Shown: positions 5,159-5,514 of the stretch, piece after piece | Position numbering within the stretch: position 1 is the stretch's first letter | Layout of the letters: every line of letters starts with the position of its first letter | Assembly (NCBI GenBank): GCA_040905845.1 | Contig: JBBDQV010000123.1 | Span: 1 to 5,514, forward strand | Direction of reading: 5' to 3' | DNA: 5,514 bases | Source of the DNA: VGDP01 sp040905845 | GTDB lineage: Bacteria > Pseudomonadota > Alphaproteobacteria > SP197 | The notes under the pieces: model-generated | The model's input: only the letters and a program-made list of their open reading frames with translations | Told to the model about the DNA's origin: nothing | Databases searched by the model: none | Translations under genes and position numbers: made by a program

Positions 5159-5187
5159 ATTAGAGCGGGCCGCCGCGAATTTTGCAA
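5159..5187 (-). promoter_or_regulatory. Predicted sigma70-type promoter for the aminotransferase
   Basis: On the minus strand TTGCAA (5187-5182) and TCTAAT (5164-5159) are separated by exactly 17 bases. They match the -35 and -10 consensus at 4 of 6 and 5 of 6 positions. They lie in the least GC-rich part of the intergenic region. Transcription would start near 5152, just before the first arm of the structured leader, giving a leader of about 75 bases. Confidence 0.5.
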
Positions 5188-5286
5188 CGCCGCCGTGCGC
5201 ATGGCTGATGCGCCGAACACGGCTTGCTCGACGGTTGCTGCTCTGAAAGCATTGAACATTCCGCCGTTGAACCAGGGAGACCGATC

Positions 5287-5514
5287 ATGCCGACGCGCCA
5301 CGTGCAGCCCGCAGGTGTCCATCCGACCACCGGCTACAGCCCCGCCGTCGTCGCCGACGGCCCCTTGGTCCACGTCTCGGGCCAGGTCGCGTTCGACAAG
5401 GAGCGCAAGCTGGTGGGCAAGGGCGACATCGCGGTCCAGGCAAACCAAGTCTACGCCAACCTCAAGGCGGTGCTCGAGGCCGCCGGCAGCGGGCTCGACC
5501 GCATCGTCAAGCTG
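5287..5514 (+). CDS. RidA family protein (YjgF/YER057c/UK114), N-terminal part only (runs off right edge)
   Basis: The ATG at 5287 follows AGGGAGA (5274-5280) by 6 bases and opens a frame of 76 codons that leaves the window. The protein shows the RidA N-terminal pattern: HPTTGYSPAVVADGPLVHVSGQVAFD, then GDIAVQANQVYANLKAVLEAAGSGLDRIVKL, matching about the first 60% of a typical protein of 125-130 residues. RidA proteins hydrolyse reactive enamine/imine intermediates released by PLP enzymes, forming trimers with active sites between subunits. The catalytic arginine of true RidA lies in the missing part, so a genuine imine deaminase cannot be separated from other Rid subfamilies. Divergence from a PLP-dependent aminotransferase fits a role in amine or imine metabolism. 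No convincing promoter was found for it in the shared 209-base gap. Confidence 0.88.
   Translation, partial: MPTRHVQPAGVHPTTGYSPAVVADGPLVHVSGQVAFDKERKLVGKGDIAVQANQVYANLKAVLEAAGSGLDRIVKL

Noticed and set aside
5221..5286. Plus-strand promoter for the RidA-like gene (TTGCTC and AAGCAT, 17 bases apart)
   Set aside because: The -10 box matches only 3 of 6 consensus positions, so it cannot be separated from chance.
4981..5448. Minus-strand open frame (155 codons) across the aminotransferase/RidA intergenic region
   Set aside because: It runs antisense to the RidA-like gene, crosses the predicted promoter and overlaps the aminotransferase start in another frame. No motif was recognised.

Overview
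The window is very GC-rich (roughly 70% by eye), with strong third-position G/C, short intergenic gaps, TTG and GTG starts, and dispersed palindromic repeats of a kind common in high-GC proteobacteria. I read it as chromosomal DNA of a high-GC proteobacterium, most likely alphaproteobacterial (Rhodospirillales-like). The taxonomic call is inference only. No phage, plasmid, rRNA, tRNA or CRISPR signal was seen, and no gene-free stretch exceeds 300 bases.

Left part (1-861): on the minus strand, a DNA-3-methyladenine glycosylase of the helix-hairpin-helix family is followed after 25 bases by the start of a short unrecognised ORF that leaves the window. A 115-base divergent intergenic region then leads to plus-strand genes. 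Middle (862-3134): a secreted Sel1-repeat protein with a C-terminal peptidoglycan-binding domain overlaps by 28 bases an ornithine cyclodeaminase/mu-crystallin family enzyme. Both have rare starts (TTG, GTG) placed exactly 4 bases after a GGGAGG ribosome binding site.

Scar region (3135-3682): this is the most unusual part. It holds a 50-base palindrome flanked by a 7-base direct repeat, a 57-base remnant of the 3' end of a second class III aminotransferase gene, a small antitoxin gene of the addiction-module family, an 11-codon stub (including stop) where the partner toxin should be, and a paired inverted repeat of the widespread 'CTTCGACAGGCTCAGGACGA' type. Together these suggest repeated rearrangement between two convergent transcription units.

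Right part (3683-5514): a complete class III (omega) aminotransferase on the minus strand and, divergently, the start of a RidA-family protein cut by the window edge. The aminotransferase has a plausible sigma70 promoter and a leader with four alternately complementary arms plus a fifth inside the first codons, which could form a translational switch. The aminotransferase, the RidA-like protein and the cyclodeaminase-family enzyme all fit imine/amine nitrogen metabolism, though they do not form a single operon. The cyclodeaminase-family protein departs from the classical active-site and Rossmann motifs, so its reaction is open.
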